A stretch of DNA of 17,111 nucleotides from an uncultured Ruminococcus sp. (GTDB lineage Bacteria; Bacillota; Clostridia; Oscillospirales; Ruminococcaceae), in assembly GCA_905199285.1 (NCBI GenBank), contig CAJKFZ010000030.1, forward strand, positions 1-17,111. Reading direction: 5' to 3'. Of this stretch, positions 1-7,321 are shown piece after piece. The notes under the pieces are model-generated. The model was not told the origin of the DNA and did no database searches. It saw nothing but the letters and a program-made list of their open reading frames with translations. Within the stretch, counting starts at the first letter, position 1. The number at the start of each line of letters is the position of its first letter. The translations under genes were made by a program, and so were the position numbers.

Positions 1-217
1 ACGCTCACTTAGAATATTTCCCTCTTTGAAGAAATCTAGGTGACTTTAGATTGTCTGTAAGAAATAAAAAAAAGAAAAGGAAATAATTGAACTTTTTCAC
101 AGTATTCAGATTTATATCATATATTAAATAAGACCAGTCTGGAACTTTTTCCGGAAATGGTCGGATTGTACCCCTATTTCAGGCTGAACTGCATTGTTCC
201 GGTCAGGGGTGATACTT
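1..217. other. Upstream region with no clear gene
   Basis: No frame is open far enough to be called a gene. It is AT-rich with a purine run near 60-85. A TTGAAC at 87-92 followed by TATA-like sequence at 111-120 could be a weak promoter for the downstream pair, but the spacing is poor. GACCA at 132-136 can pair with TGGTC at 158-162, enclosing GGAA/TTCC, so the leader may fold into an imperfect hairpin. I see no known riboswitch. Confidence 0.3.
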
Positions 218-439
218 TTGACAGTCTGCGTTGTAGAGATGCCGTCTTACACCTATACTGTTAAAGGCGAAAAGCTTTTGAGGTCGAGAGGGTATTCCTG
301 TAAAATAAAAAGGAATGTCAACGTTTCGCCCGGCAGCTGCGGATTTTCGCTGTATGTTTACGGCGACGGCAGTAAGGCTGGTGAAATTTTAAAAAACTAC
401 GCAATTCCGTATACAAAAATCGACTGCGGAGGTGCATAG
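218..439 (+). CDS. DUF3343-like small protein (putative Se/S carrier-like), TTG start
   Basis: This 73-residue protein resembles the DUF3343 family (putative Se/S carrier-like proteins), which often sit next to cysteine-desulfurase-like enzymes. A first strand (LTVCVVE) is followed by SYTYTVKGEKLL, a basic stretch, the SPGSCGFSLYV segment with a Cys, and an ending IPYTKIDCGGA. I chose TTG 218 because AGGGGTGA at 205-212 lies 5 bases before it. The longer start at 194 and the ATG at 239 have no such site, and the ATG would cut off the first strand. The stop is 3 bases before the next gene, whose GGAGGTG site lies inside this gene, so translation is probably coupled. It may handle a sulfur or selenium intermediate for the neighbouring enzyme; that is inference from context. 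Confidence 0.72.
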   Translation: MTVCVVEMPSYTYTVKGEKLLRSRGYSCKIKRNVNVSPGSCGFSLYVYGDGSKAGEILKNYAIPYTKIDCGGA

Positions 440-442
440 GAT

Positions 443-1573
443 ATGATAATAAATTTTGATAATGCCGCAACGACCTATCCTAAGCCGCAAGGAGTTAAAA
501 GAGCGGTTGTTACGGCTATGGAAAAATATGGCGGAAACGCCGGCAGAGGCGGTCATCAGCTTGCTATGCAAACCTCTTCTGCATTATATTCGGCTCGTGA
601 AACGGCTGCGGATTTTTTCGGAGCTGAACCCGAAAACGTGATTTTTACCCTTAATTGCACTTATGCCCTTAATATGGCAATACAAGGAATAATGAGCAAT
701 GGCGGGCATATTATCATAAGCGGAATGGAACACAATTCGGCTGCACGTCCTGCGGCGGAAATGGCTCGCAGCGGAAAAATTTCAATGTCTGTTGCAAGGA
801 TTTATCCGGAGGATGACAAAACGCTTGAAAGCTTCCGATCACTTATCCGAAATGATACTAAAGCTATTGTCTGCACTCTTGCAAGCAATGTTACCGGACA
901 GATCATGCCTTGGAAAAAAATCGGAGAACTTTGTCGTAAGCATAACATCTGCTTCATTGCGGATGGCGCACAGGCGTGCGGAATACTCGATATAAAGCTC
1001 GGCGACGGAATAAATATCCTTTGTACAGCCGGTCATAAGGGACTTTATGGAATAACCGGCACAGGACTTCTTATCTCCGATGGAAAATATAAAATTCATC
1101 CCACTATTCAGGGAGGAACGGGAAGCGCTTCGATGAGCCTTAATCAGCCGGATATACTTCCGGATGGTCTTGAAAGCGGTACGACTTGTATTATCGGAGC
1201 AATGTCGGTAAAAGCCGGAATCGAGTTTATCAGAAGCACAGGTATGGATAAGATTTTCAGCCATGAGGAAAAAATATGCCGGCGTTTCATAAATGAGCTT
1301 GCAAATGATAAAAGGATAACGATATACCGTGATCCGAGAAGTTCTTACGTTCCGATAGTTTCGTTTAATATTGAAGGAATTCCGGCGGAAGAGCTTGCGG
1401 ATAAACTTGCCGAAAGAGGCTATTGTCTCAGGGCAGGATTCCACTGCGCAGCTCTTGCTCACACTCAGTTGGGGACGGAAAAAATAGGTACGATCAGATT
1501 TGCCCCATCGGCTTTCAGCAGCGAAAGAGACGCTGTAAATCTTGCTCGTTTAGTTAAAAATATATTAAATTAG
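443..1573 (+). CDS. Cysteine desulfurase family protein (aminotransferase class V)
   Basis: PLP-dependent class-V aminotransferase of 376 residues, of the cysteine desulfurase/selenocysteine lyase type. It opens directly with INFDNAATTYPKP, lacking the longer N-terminus of NifS/IscS, as in the TIGR01977 subfamily. Visible residues: His97 in GMEHNSA, Asp174 in FIADGAQ (PLP ring nitrogen), Lys199 in TAGHKGLYG (Schiff base), and Cys335 in AGFHCAALAH (catalytic persulfide Cys). The C-terminal TIRFAPSAFSS matches the family's conserved R-x-S/P region. All key residues are present, so it should be active, moving sulfur (or selenium) from cysteine to an acceptor. The physiological acceptor is unknown; the coupled DUF3343 protein is a candidate. 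The ribosome site is GGAGGTG at 428-434. No Fe-S scaffold gene is adjacent, so a housekeeping IscS role is less likely. Confidence 0.88.
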   Translation: MIINFDNAATTYPKPQGVKRAVVTAMEKYGGNAGRGGHQLAMQTSSALYSARETAADFFGAEPENVIFTLNCTYALNMAIQGIMSNGGHIIISGMEHNSAARPAAEMARSGKISMSVARIYPEDDKTLESFRSLIRNDTKAIVCTLASNVTGQIMPWKKIGELCRKHNICFIADGAQACGILDIKLGDGINILCTAGHKGLYGITGTGLLISDGKYKIHPTIQGGTGSASMSLNQPDILPDGLESGTTCIIGAMSVKAGIEFIRSTGMDKIFSHEEKICRRFINELANDKRITIYRDPRSSYVPIVSFNIEGIPAEELADKLAERGYCLRAGFHCAALAHTQLGTEKIGTIRFAPSAFSSERDAVNLARLVKNILN

Positions 1574-1592
1574 GGAAGTTGCCAAAAAACTA

Positions 1593-1620
1593 TTGAAATT
1601 ATCTGAAATTGTGGTACAAT
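1593..1620 (+). promoter_or_regulatory. Sigma-A promoter of cdaA-cdaR
   Basis: TTGAAA at 1593-1598 and TACAAT at 1615-1620 are separated by 16 bases. It lies just after the desulfurase stop, so cdaA-cdaR has its own promoter with a leader of about 70 bases. Confidence 0.7.
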
Positions 1621-1650
1621 ATTATTATAATGAATAACTATGCAGTCAGC

Positions 1651-1670
1651 ACGAGGGCGGCTGCCCTCGT
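1651..1670 (+). other. Hairpin in the cdaA leader
   Basis: ACGAGGGC at 1651-1658 is the exact complement of GCCCTCGT at 1663-1670, with a GGCT loop. There is no T-run after it, so it is not an intrinsic terminator. It lies in the untranslated leader between promoter and ribosome site, where it could affect mRNA stability or bind a protein. GC is unusually high for the surroundings. Confidence 0.6.
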
Positions 1671-1699
1671 ACATATTCTAAGAGAAAGGATGTGAATAA

Positions 1700-2578
1700 A
1701 TGTCCTTACATGATTTGAAAGTAGCTTTTTTAAGCATTATAAGCACTCTTGAATTTATTGATATTATTGACATTACAATTCTTGCATACGTTATATATCT
1801 TCTGCTGAAGCTTATCCGTGAAACTCGTGCCGGACAGCTTGTTAAGGGAATACTCATTCTTGTAGCAGGATATTTCGTAAGCGTTTTTCTTGAACTTAAA
1901 GCAATTCAGTACATTTTAAAGCAGGCTCTTGATATAGGACTTATCGCTATGATAATATTGTTTCAGCCGGAGCTCAGGCGATTGCTTGAAAAAGCCGGAA
2001 GAACACGCCTTGGAGTAAGATTTTTCGGAATCGGACAAAGTACCAGCGAGCTTACTCAAATGTGGATGCCGGCTATCGAGGCTATATGCGATTCCTGCGT
2101 TGAACTTTCGGCAACCTGCACGGGTGCGCTTATCGTTATTGAACGGCAGGTTCGTCTCGGTGAACAGATAGAAACAGGTACGATAATGAACGCTGTTCCG
2201 AGCAAAGAAGTGTTCGGAAATATATTCTACCCCAAAACTCCGCTGCATGACGGCGCTGTTATTATGAGAGACGGAGTTATACTTGCCGCCGCCTGCTTTC
2301 TTCCCAAACCCCAGAAGGATGAGCAGATAGACAAAAAACTTGGTTCACGTCACAGAGCGGCTATCGGAATGAGTGAAAATTCCGACGCCATAGTTATCGT
2401 CGTTTCAGAGGAAACAGGACAGATATCTACTGCTATGAACGGAGTTCTTGTCAGAGATTATTCAAGAGAAAAACTGAAAAAGCTTCTTGAAAGCGAGATT
2501 CTTGAAGAAAAAACAGAAATTACAATTCCCGGAAAAAAACTCTTTTCCTCGCACCGTGAGAGGAGGAAAAAGAAATGA
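1700..2578 (+). CDS. cdaA: Diadenylate cyclase CdaA (DisA_N domain)
   Basis: Membrane-bound enzyme that joins two ATP into cyclic di-AMP, the messenger controlling potassium, osmolytes and wall homeostasis in Firmicutes. Of 292 residues, about 20-92 hold three hydrophobic segments (21-39, 47-66, 76-90), followed by the cytoplasmic diadenylate cyclase domain at about 100-255. The two catalytic motifs are intact: DGA at 184-186 (in PLHDGAVIMRDG) and RHR at 217-219 (in GSRHRAAIG). The C-terminal tail is basic (RERRKKK). The start has AAAGGATGTGA just upstream. The stop overlaps the start of cdaR by 4 bases (ATGA), the classic cdaA-cdaR arrangement. The usual third gene, glmM, is not next here. 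Confidence 0.95.
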   Translation: MSLHDLKVAFLSIISTLEFIDIIDITILAYVIYLLLKLIRETRAGQLVKGILILVAGYFVSVFLELKAIQYILKQALDIGLIAMIILFQPELRRLLEKAGRTRLGVRFFGIGQSTSELTQMWMPAIEAICDSCVELSATCTGALIVIERQVRLGEQIETGTIMNAVPSKEVFGNIFYPKTPLHDGAVIMRDGVILAAACFLPKPQKDEQIDKKLGSRHRAAIGMSENSDAIVIVVSEETGQISTAMNGVLVRDYSREKLKKLLESEILEEKTEITIPGKKLFSSHRERRKKK

Positions 2579-3960
2579 ATATTCTGAAAAAAATAAAGCG
2601 GCAGCTTGTAAAGGCAACTCAGAATAACCTTTCTCTTGCGATTTATTCCGTGCTTATCGCTTGCTTTTGCTGGTTTGTGATATCTATGACGCTTTATCCG
2701 TCGGTTACAAAAAATATTGAAAATATAACCCTGAATATTGATATATCAGGAAGTTCCGCAGCTGAAAGCGGTTTAAGCGTTATTTCGTGCGATGTTGAAG
2801 AGGTCAATATTAAGGTAAAGGGCAGCCGAACTCAGGCGGCGGATCTTAATTCCGAAAGTTTCACTGCTTACATAGACGCCGATAATATAAGTACATCAGG
2901 AAGAAAAACTCTTCCGATCAAAATAAGAAGCAATACAGGTATACAGTATGAGGTAGAATCAATTTATCCGCAGACGGCTTCTGTTGTTCTTGATAAGTAC
3001 GATACTATCGAAGTTCCCGTTTCGCCAAGGATTCCGAATATTGTTTCTGTAGACGGAAAGACGATCTATCGTGAGGAACTTATATGCGAGCCTAACGTTA
3101 TTACTATAACAGGACCGTCCGCTCAGCTTGCAAAAATAGCGAATTGCTATGCCGTTTCAAATAAAGAGCTTCAGCTTGATTCCTCGTATACTCTTCAGAG
3201 CGATGAATTGCAGATTTGTGCAGAGGACGGCACTATTATTGATCAATCTCAGCTTTCGATAAACAATTCAACGTTTACCATAAGTATTCCGGTTTTGACT
3301 CAGAAAACAGTCGATCTGACCGTTCAGATAGTAAACGCACCGGCGGAATTTGATAGGAGCAGTCTTAAATTCGAGATGTCTGTCGATTCGCTTACGATTG
3401 CTTCGAGAAGCAGTCAGTCTGAGATTCCGGATTCGCTTGAAATAGGCAAAATCGCTCTCAGCGACCTTGATCTTGGCTACGTTAAAACCTTTGACATCAA
3501 CAGCGTTCTTGAGGAAAAGAATATGATAAATATGTCGGGCGTAGATTCCGTTACCGTCACTCTTGACGATTCAGAGCTTGAAAAGAAAGAAATAGTTCTT
3601 GATCAGTCTAATATTCATATAAGCAATGTTCCGAACAGCAGCGAGTATGATTATACTTTGCTTACCAAGAGTCTTAGAATAAACGTTATTGGTCCGAAAG
3701 ATGTTATTTCAGAACTTACCTCCACGAATTTTATAGCTGACGCTAACCTTCTTAATGCGGAAGGGCTTTCAGAACAGTTCAGTTATGATGTAACTTTTTC
3801 GTGTCTTGCTTCCGATAAAGTATGGTCAGTTACAAAAGCGGCTGTAAAGATTCAGAAAACAAAACATATAGAACCTGAAAAAACAACGGATGATGAAGAT
3901 GAGACGTCTGCCAGATCAGCAGCCGATTCATTTACATCTGTAAAATCCAATACTAATTAA
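2575..3960 (+). CDS. cdaR: YbbR-domain protein CdaR, regulator of CdaA
   Basis: Partner of the c-di-AMP cyclase in Firmicutes; CdaR is anchored in the membrane and modulates CdaA from outside the cell. The 461-residue product has a short basic cytoplasmic N-terminus, one membrane segment at about 19-40 (AIYSVLIACFCWFVISMTLY), then several YbbR-like beta repeats. Repeat signatures include YPSVTKNIENITLNI near 41-55, VEVNIKVKG-type strands, ITITGPSAQL and INVIGPKDVI, the last two being matching positions in successive repeats. The tail after about 430 is acidic and low-complexity (EPEKTTDDEDE), unlike compact family members. Translation is coupled to cdaA by the ATGA overlap. A terminator follows at once, closing a two-gene operon. 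Confidence 0.9.
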   Translation: MNILKKIKRQLVKATQNNLSLAIYSVLIACFCWFVISMTLYPSVTKNIENITLNIDISGSSAAESGLSVISCDVEEVNIKVKGSRTQAADLNSESFTAYIDADNISTSGRKTLPIKIRSNTGIQYEVESIYPQTASVVLDKYDTIEVPVSPRIPNIVSVDGKTIYREELICEPNVITITGPSAQLAKIANCYAVSNKELQLDSSYTLQSDELQICAEDGTIIDQSQLSINNSTFTISIPVLTQKTVDLTVQIVNAPAEFDRSSLKFEMSVDSLTIASRSSQSEIPDSLEIGKIALSDLDLGYVKTFDINSVLEEKNMINMSGVDSVTVTLDDSELEKKEIVLDQSNIHISNVPNSSEYDYTLLTKSLRINVIGPKDVISELTSTNFIADANLLNAEGLSEQFSYDVTFSCLASDKVWSVTKAAVKIQKTKHIEPEKTTDDEDETSARSAADSFTSVKSNTN

Positions 3961-3975
3961 AATAATATTTACGTT

Positions 3976-4014
3976 AAACAGAGATACTGCATAAATACGG
4001 TATCTCTGTTTTGC
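3976..4014 (+). terminator. Intrinsic terminator of cdaA-cdaR
   Basis: AAACAGAGATAC at 3976-3987 pairs perfectly with GTATCTCTGTTT at 4000-4011, with a 12-base loop. The tail is T-rich but short. Confidence 0.75.
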
Positions 4015-4073
4015 ATATATATTTATTACACTTTTTTCTTTTTTTTTTACATTTACACAAAGTTCATAAAAAG

Positions 4074-4105
4074 TTAACAAATGGGCGTCTTAAGTGTGAT
4101 ATAAT
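4074..4105 (+). promoter_or_regulatory. Extended -10 promoter of the 4213 gene, with long leader
   Basis: TGATATAAT at 4097-4105 is a perfect extended -10. The best TTGACA-like box is TTAACA at 4074-4079, but its 20-base spacing is too long, so the TG extension probably carries recognition. A T-rich tract at 4031-4048 lies upstream. The leader of about 100 bases contains TGCAGAT (4111-4117) complementary to ATCTGCA (4144-4150). I do not recognise a riboswitch in it. Confidence 0.6.
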
Positions 4106-4212
4106 TAAAATGCAGATATAGTAACGGTAGAACTGCATGAAGAATCTGCACTATAGCTTTATGCGGTTTTGTCCAAAGTTCAAATAAGAAATTTATGAGA
4201 GGATGATTTATC

Positions 4213-6261
4213 ATGAGAAAAACAATTGCAAGCAGAATAAAAGTTTCTGCTGTCAGTCTTGCTATGGCAGTTTCAGCTGTTTCAACGTGCGCTCTTTCAC
4301 TCACGTCAACGGCTGTAGTTGATCCGGTTATCAACATTTCTTCACAGAAAACTGCTGATACTATGAAAGCTGATACTACGATCGAGGGAAAACTTCCGGC
4401 AGACGGCGCTAAAAAAATTACTTTTACAATTAATTCCGATTATGAAGGACAGAGCTTTTCATACGGTCTTGGTGTTTCCGTTAAAAGCGCAGGTGACTGG
4501 CTTGAACTTGATCAGAGTGGAAAATGGATGAATCCTAAAGTGGATAATCCTGAGGGTACTGCCATAAAGCTTAAAAAGGGTGAAAATCAGATCACTATAG
4601 ATCTTTCTTCACTTGATGTTCTCCCCGGCGGTAAGTATGAATTCAGATGTTATTATTCTGCTCACTGGGATAACAGTAAGAACGATATGGTTGACAATAC
4701 CGTAACTCTTACAAGTACAACATTTAATGGTACAGGCACAGGTACTGGAACTGGAAGCGGAACTACTGTTACAGCTAAAAACAAAAAAAGCGGTGAATGG
4801 AATTTCGAAGATAATAAAAACGGCACAGCTACAATCAGTTCAACTGTTACAAGACAGCTTGAAGGTCTTGATATTACCCTTACAAAAGGTTTTGATGAGG
4901 ATTATTATGCCGCTCATCCTGATGAGTTTACCGAAGATGCTCCTATAAACAGCCACAAGTTCACATACGCTGATTTTGGTATTACTGAGATGGCTGGAGT
5001 TACTGTTGAGTCGCTTACAGTTGTTGTTGAATCTGATAAAGAATTCGATAAATTTATGTACGGCGGCGGTATGAATGTTAAAAAGGGTTCTGATGCCGAT
5101 ACGGAATACGCTAAGCAGCTCGCAAATATCGAAGGCAAAGAGAATGCTGGTTATTGGTATAACGATATGGGACCAGAGCAGCTTGAAGAATTTAAATCAG
5201 CCGGAGTAAAGTTCCTTATCGACGATATCGGAACAGGTACTACTCTTGAGGGCGCAGGCTCCTACTTTGAAGCTTACTGGGAACCTCCGACGAGTGCTCA
5301 GAAGGATATGGGAACTCAGGTTACAGACGCCGTTTCATTCCAGTTCTGGTATGGAACTGAAAATGCTGAGGAGTACACAGAGCTTGAAACATGTAAGATC
5401 ACAAGTGCTTTCCTCACATATACAATTGAGAAAACAGTTCCTTATACATCTTCTATTTCAACTAAGGTAAACGAGCTTATTTCTCATAAAGATGAAACAG
5501 CAAATAAAATCGAGAAATCTTACGCTGAACTCGGAATCGAAGAGGATATGGACGTTTATGCAGTAAGATTTGATATAACTTCAAATTCTGACTCTAAGAA
5601 GATAGTTTATGGATTAGGTACAGGTATTGATGATCCAAGCATAACTGATCCTGATGACAATAATAAATACTGGTATCAGGAATCAAAGCCTGATTATGTT
5701 GTTTTAAATCCTGGTGAAACTACAAGTGTTATGTGGATTCTTCCTGATCAAATTGCCGGTTCAAACGCTGAAACAAATCTTGTTAATGTTAAGGAGGGAA
5801 CCGTTAATCTCGGCTATTATTACGGTGAGGCAGATTCTATCACTATAAGCAATGTTGAGGTTTATTATAACATTCCAGAAACAACAACTACTACAACTAC
5901 CACGACAACAACTACTACCACAACTACGACAACAACAACTACTACAAGTACCACAACTACTTCAACAGCTACAACTACAACGACTAATCCAATTGACGAA
6001 GGCGATCCTTCCAAGATTGTATGGGGCGACGCTAACTGCGACAATAAGGTAGATATGTCTGACGCTGTTCTTATCATGCAGTCACTTTCTAACCCTGATA
6101 AGTATGGTCTTAAAGGTTCTGATCCAACTCATATAACAGCACAGGGACTGCTGAATGCTGATGTTTACGAAAACGGAGTAAGCGGTGTTACAAACGAAGA
6201 CGCTCTTCAGATTCAGAAGTTCAAGCTTGAACTTGTTCCAACACTTGATCCTAATGCCTGA
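4213..6261 (+). CDS. Secreted dockerin protein with three beta-rich repeats and poly-Thr linker
   Basis: A 682-residue exported protein. Residues 1-35 form a signal peptide (basic MRKTIASRIK, then a hydrophobic stretch). Three related segments follow, at about 40-175, 245-410 and 440-555. Each has a Y-G-x-G strand (FSYGLGVSV, KFMYGGGMNV, IVYGLGTGI), an aromatic turn (GKWMNP, AGYWYND, NKYWYQE) and a late tyrosine-rich strand (FRCYYS, FQFWYG, LGYYYG). Segment 1 is followed by a GTGTGTGSG hinge. Residues 557-591 are a Thr/Ser linker, and 604-676 a dockerin: the first calcium loop is DANCDNKVDMSD (606-617); the second is degenerate (ADVYENGVSG). There is no catalytic domain that I recognise, so it is probably a carbohydrate-binding or structural part of a cellulosome-like complex. 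Start: AGAGGATG upstream of ATG 4213. Confidence 0.82.
   Translation: MRKTIASRIKVSAVSLAMAVSAVSTCALSLTSTAVVDPVINISSQKTADTMKADTTIEGKLPADGAKKITFTINSDYEGQSFSYGLGVSVKSAGDWLELDQSGKWMNPKVDNPEGTAIKLKKGENQITIDLSSLDVLPGGKYEFRCYYSAHWDNSKNDMVDNTVTLTSTTFNGTGTGTGTGSGTTVTAKNKKSGEWNFEDNKNGTATISSTVTRQLEGLDITLTKGFDEDYYAAHPDEFTEDAPINSHKFTYADFGITEMAGVTVESLTVVVESDKEFDKFMYGGGMNVKKGSDADTEYAKQLANIEGKENAGYWYNDMGPEQLEEFKSAGVKFLIDDIGTGTTLEGAGSYFEAYWEPPTSAQKDMGTQVTDAVSFQFWYGTENAEEYTELETCKITSAFLTYTIEKTVPYTSSISTKVNELISHKDETANKIEKSYAELGIEEDMDVYAVRFDITSNSDSKKIVYGLGTGIDDPSITDPDDNNKYWYQESKPDYVVLNPGETTSVMWILPDQIAGSNAETNLVNVKEGTVNLGYYYGEADSITISNVEVYYNIPETTTTTTTTTTTTTTTTTTTTTTSTTTTSTATTTTTNPIDEGDPSKIVWGDANCDNKVDMSDAVLIMQSLSNPDKYGLKGSDPTHITAQGLLNADVYENGVSGVTNEDALQIQKFKLELVPTLDPNA
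5881..5985 (+). repeat. ACN codon repeat encoding a poly-Thr linker
   Basis: About 35 codons, nearly all ACA, ACT, ACC or ACG with a few Ser and one Ala. All four Thr codons are mixed, so the protein sequence rather than a simple DNA unit is being kept. It joins the last beta-rich repeat to the dockerin. Confidence 0.9.
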
Positions 6262-6285
6262 TTAGTATAAAATCAGATTTCTAAG

Positions 6286-6318
6286 AAAAAAGGTGCTTTC
6301 ATGCACCTTTTTTCTTTT
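6286..6318 (+). terminator. Intrinsic terminator after the dockerin gene
   Basis: AAAAAAGGTGC at 6286-6296 pairs perfectly with GCACCTTTTTT at 6303-6313, with a 6-base loop and further Ts to 6319. It lies 25 bases past the stop. Confidence 0.92.
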
Positions 6319-6383
6319 TGGTTATGTTTATTAAGCGGACTTTTTGTCTTTAATTCCTTGTGAAACGAATTATTTCCGTCTGG

Positions 6384-6505
6384 GCATTCTGCCTAAATTA
6401 TTGCAAATACTTCTTTGGGTATTTGTAATAATTTAATTGTGGGTTTCCAAAGGGGATTTATTCCCCTTTGGCAGAGGGTTTAAGGGAGACAGAGTCTCCC
6501 TTAAA
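6384..6505. repeat. Composite element of consecutive hairpins in an intergenic region
   Basis: Three strong inverted repeats stand almost back to back. First: AAATTATTGCAAATAC (6395-6410) against 6419-6434, 16 pairs with one G-U. Second: CCAAAGGGG (6447-6455) against CCCCTTTGG (6463-6471), perfect. Third: TTTAAGGGAGAC (6479-6490) against GTCTCCCTTAAA (6494-6505), perfect with a 3-base loop. A small GGC/GCC hairpin at 6383-6393 precedes them. The gene upstream already has a terminator, and the rest of 6314-6543 holds nothing else I recognise. It may be a dispersed palindromic repeat or a non-coding RNA. Confidence 0.75.
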
Positions 6506-6543
6506 ATGTGAGAACAGTAAATGCAGTCGTTAATATATTCCGC

Positions 6544-6572
6544 TTGACTTAAAGGGATGTTTGTGATACAAT
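6544..6572 (+). promoter_or_regulatory. Sigma-A promoter of mtnN and the 7322 gene
   Basis: TTGACT at 6544-6549, 17-base spacer, TACAAT at 6567-6572, with TGA just before the -10 (extended). The leader runs about 50 bases to a GGAGGTG ribosome site at 6616-6622. Confidence 0.82.
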
Positions 6573-6629
6573 TATTATAGCATCATTTTAAATTGGTGCA
6601 TTCTGAAATTTAACCGGAGGTGTTCTGTC

Positions 6630-7307
6630 ATAAAAACTATAGTAATTATCGGCGCAATGCCATCTGAACTTGCCGATATAAGAAGCATTCTTGGTGAAGC
6701 TGAGGTAAAACGTTTTTCCGGCTTTGACTATTACATTAACTCATATAAGAATAATAAGATCATAAATGCCTGCTGTGGAATAGCTAAAGTAAATGCTGCA
6801 CTCTGCACACAGGCAGCAATTGATAATTTTAAGCCGGATTATGTCATTAATACGGGTATTGCCGGAGGAATGAATACGGCTGTTAAGGTATGCGATGTTG
6901 TTATTTCCACTGAAGTTCTTCCCCATGATCTTGATCTTCATTTTCTTAACGATTATCCGCCTTACTGTGGAATTTTCAAGTCTGATGAAATGCTTATGAA
7001 TACGGCGGAAAAAGTTTGCGGCGAGTTTAATGTAAACAGCTTTCGTGGAAGGATCGTTTCCGGAGAAGCTTTTATTTCCAGTAATGAGGTTAAGAAAAGT
7101 ATTCAGGAAAGATTTGATCCTTATGCGGTCGATATGGAAAGCGCTGCTGTTGGTCATTGCTGTTATCTGAATGAGATGCCTTATGTCAGCGTAAGATGTA
7201 TTTCCGATAATGCAGATGACGAAGGCGCTATGTCATTTGACGAATTTGAGAAAATCGCTGCAAAGCGTGTTGCCGAGATCGTTCTTCGTATGACTGAACT
7301 TCTTTGA
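6630..7307 (+). CDS. mtnN: 5'-methylthioadenosine/S-adenosylhomocysteine nucleosidase, apparent AUA start
   Basis: Cuts adenine from methylthioadenosine and S-adenosylhomocysteine, in methionine salvage and removal of SAM by-products. From ATA 6630 it is 225 residues, near the family's usual 230. Motifs (numbered from 6630): strand IVIIGAM 4-10, Glu13 (general acid position), TGIAGG 75-80, SGEAFI 144-149, VDMES 167-171 (substrate-binding Met/Glu), and catalytic Asp193 in SDNAD. The first ATG, 6657, would remove the first strand and has no ribosome site. GGAGGTG at 6616-6622 lies 7 bases before ATA 6630, giving MKTIVIIGAMPSEL, a typical N-terminus. No ATG, GTG or TTG in this frame lies between the ribosome site and 6657. 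The conservative alternative start is 6657. It shares a transcript with the next gene, 14 bases downstream. Confidence 0.85.
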   Translation: MKTIVIIGAMPSELADIRSILGEAEVKRFSGFDYYINSYKNNKIINACCGIAKVNAALCTQAAIDNFKPDYVINTGIAGGMNTAVKVCDVVISTEVLPHDLDLHFLNDYPPYCGIFKSDEMLMNTAEKVCGEFNVNSFRGRIVSGEAFISSNEVKKSIQERFDPYAVDMESAAVGHCCYLNEMPYVSVRCISDNADDEGAMSFDEFEKIAAKRVAEIVLRMTELL

Positions 7308-7321
7308 AAGGAGAATTACAT

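Noticed and set aside
839..1462. 207-codon minus-strand frame
   Set aside because: It is fully antisense to the intact desulfurase gene, has no ribosome site, and its product shows no family features.
4106..4212. Possible c-di-AMP or c-di-GMP riboswitch in the leader of the dockerin gene
   Set aside because: The leader lacks the conserved cores of the ydaO and GEMM classes; only one short complementary pair is visible.
5865..6077. Minus-strand frame with a poly-Val product
   Set aside because: It is only the complement of the Thr-codon repeat.
6395..6505. Terminator for the dockerin gene
   Set aside because: A complete terminator with a T-run already lies at 6286-6318, and these stems lack T-runs.
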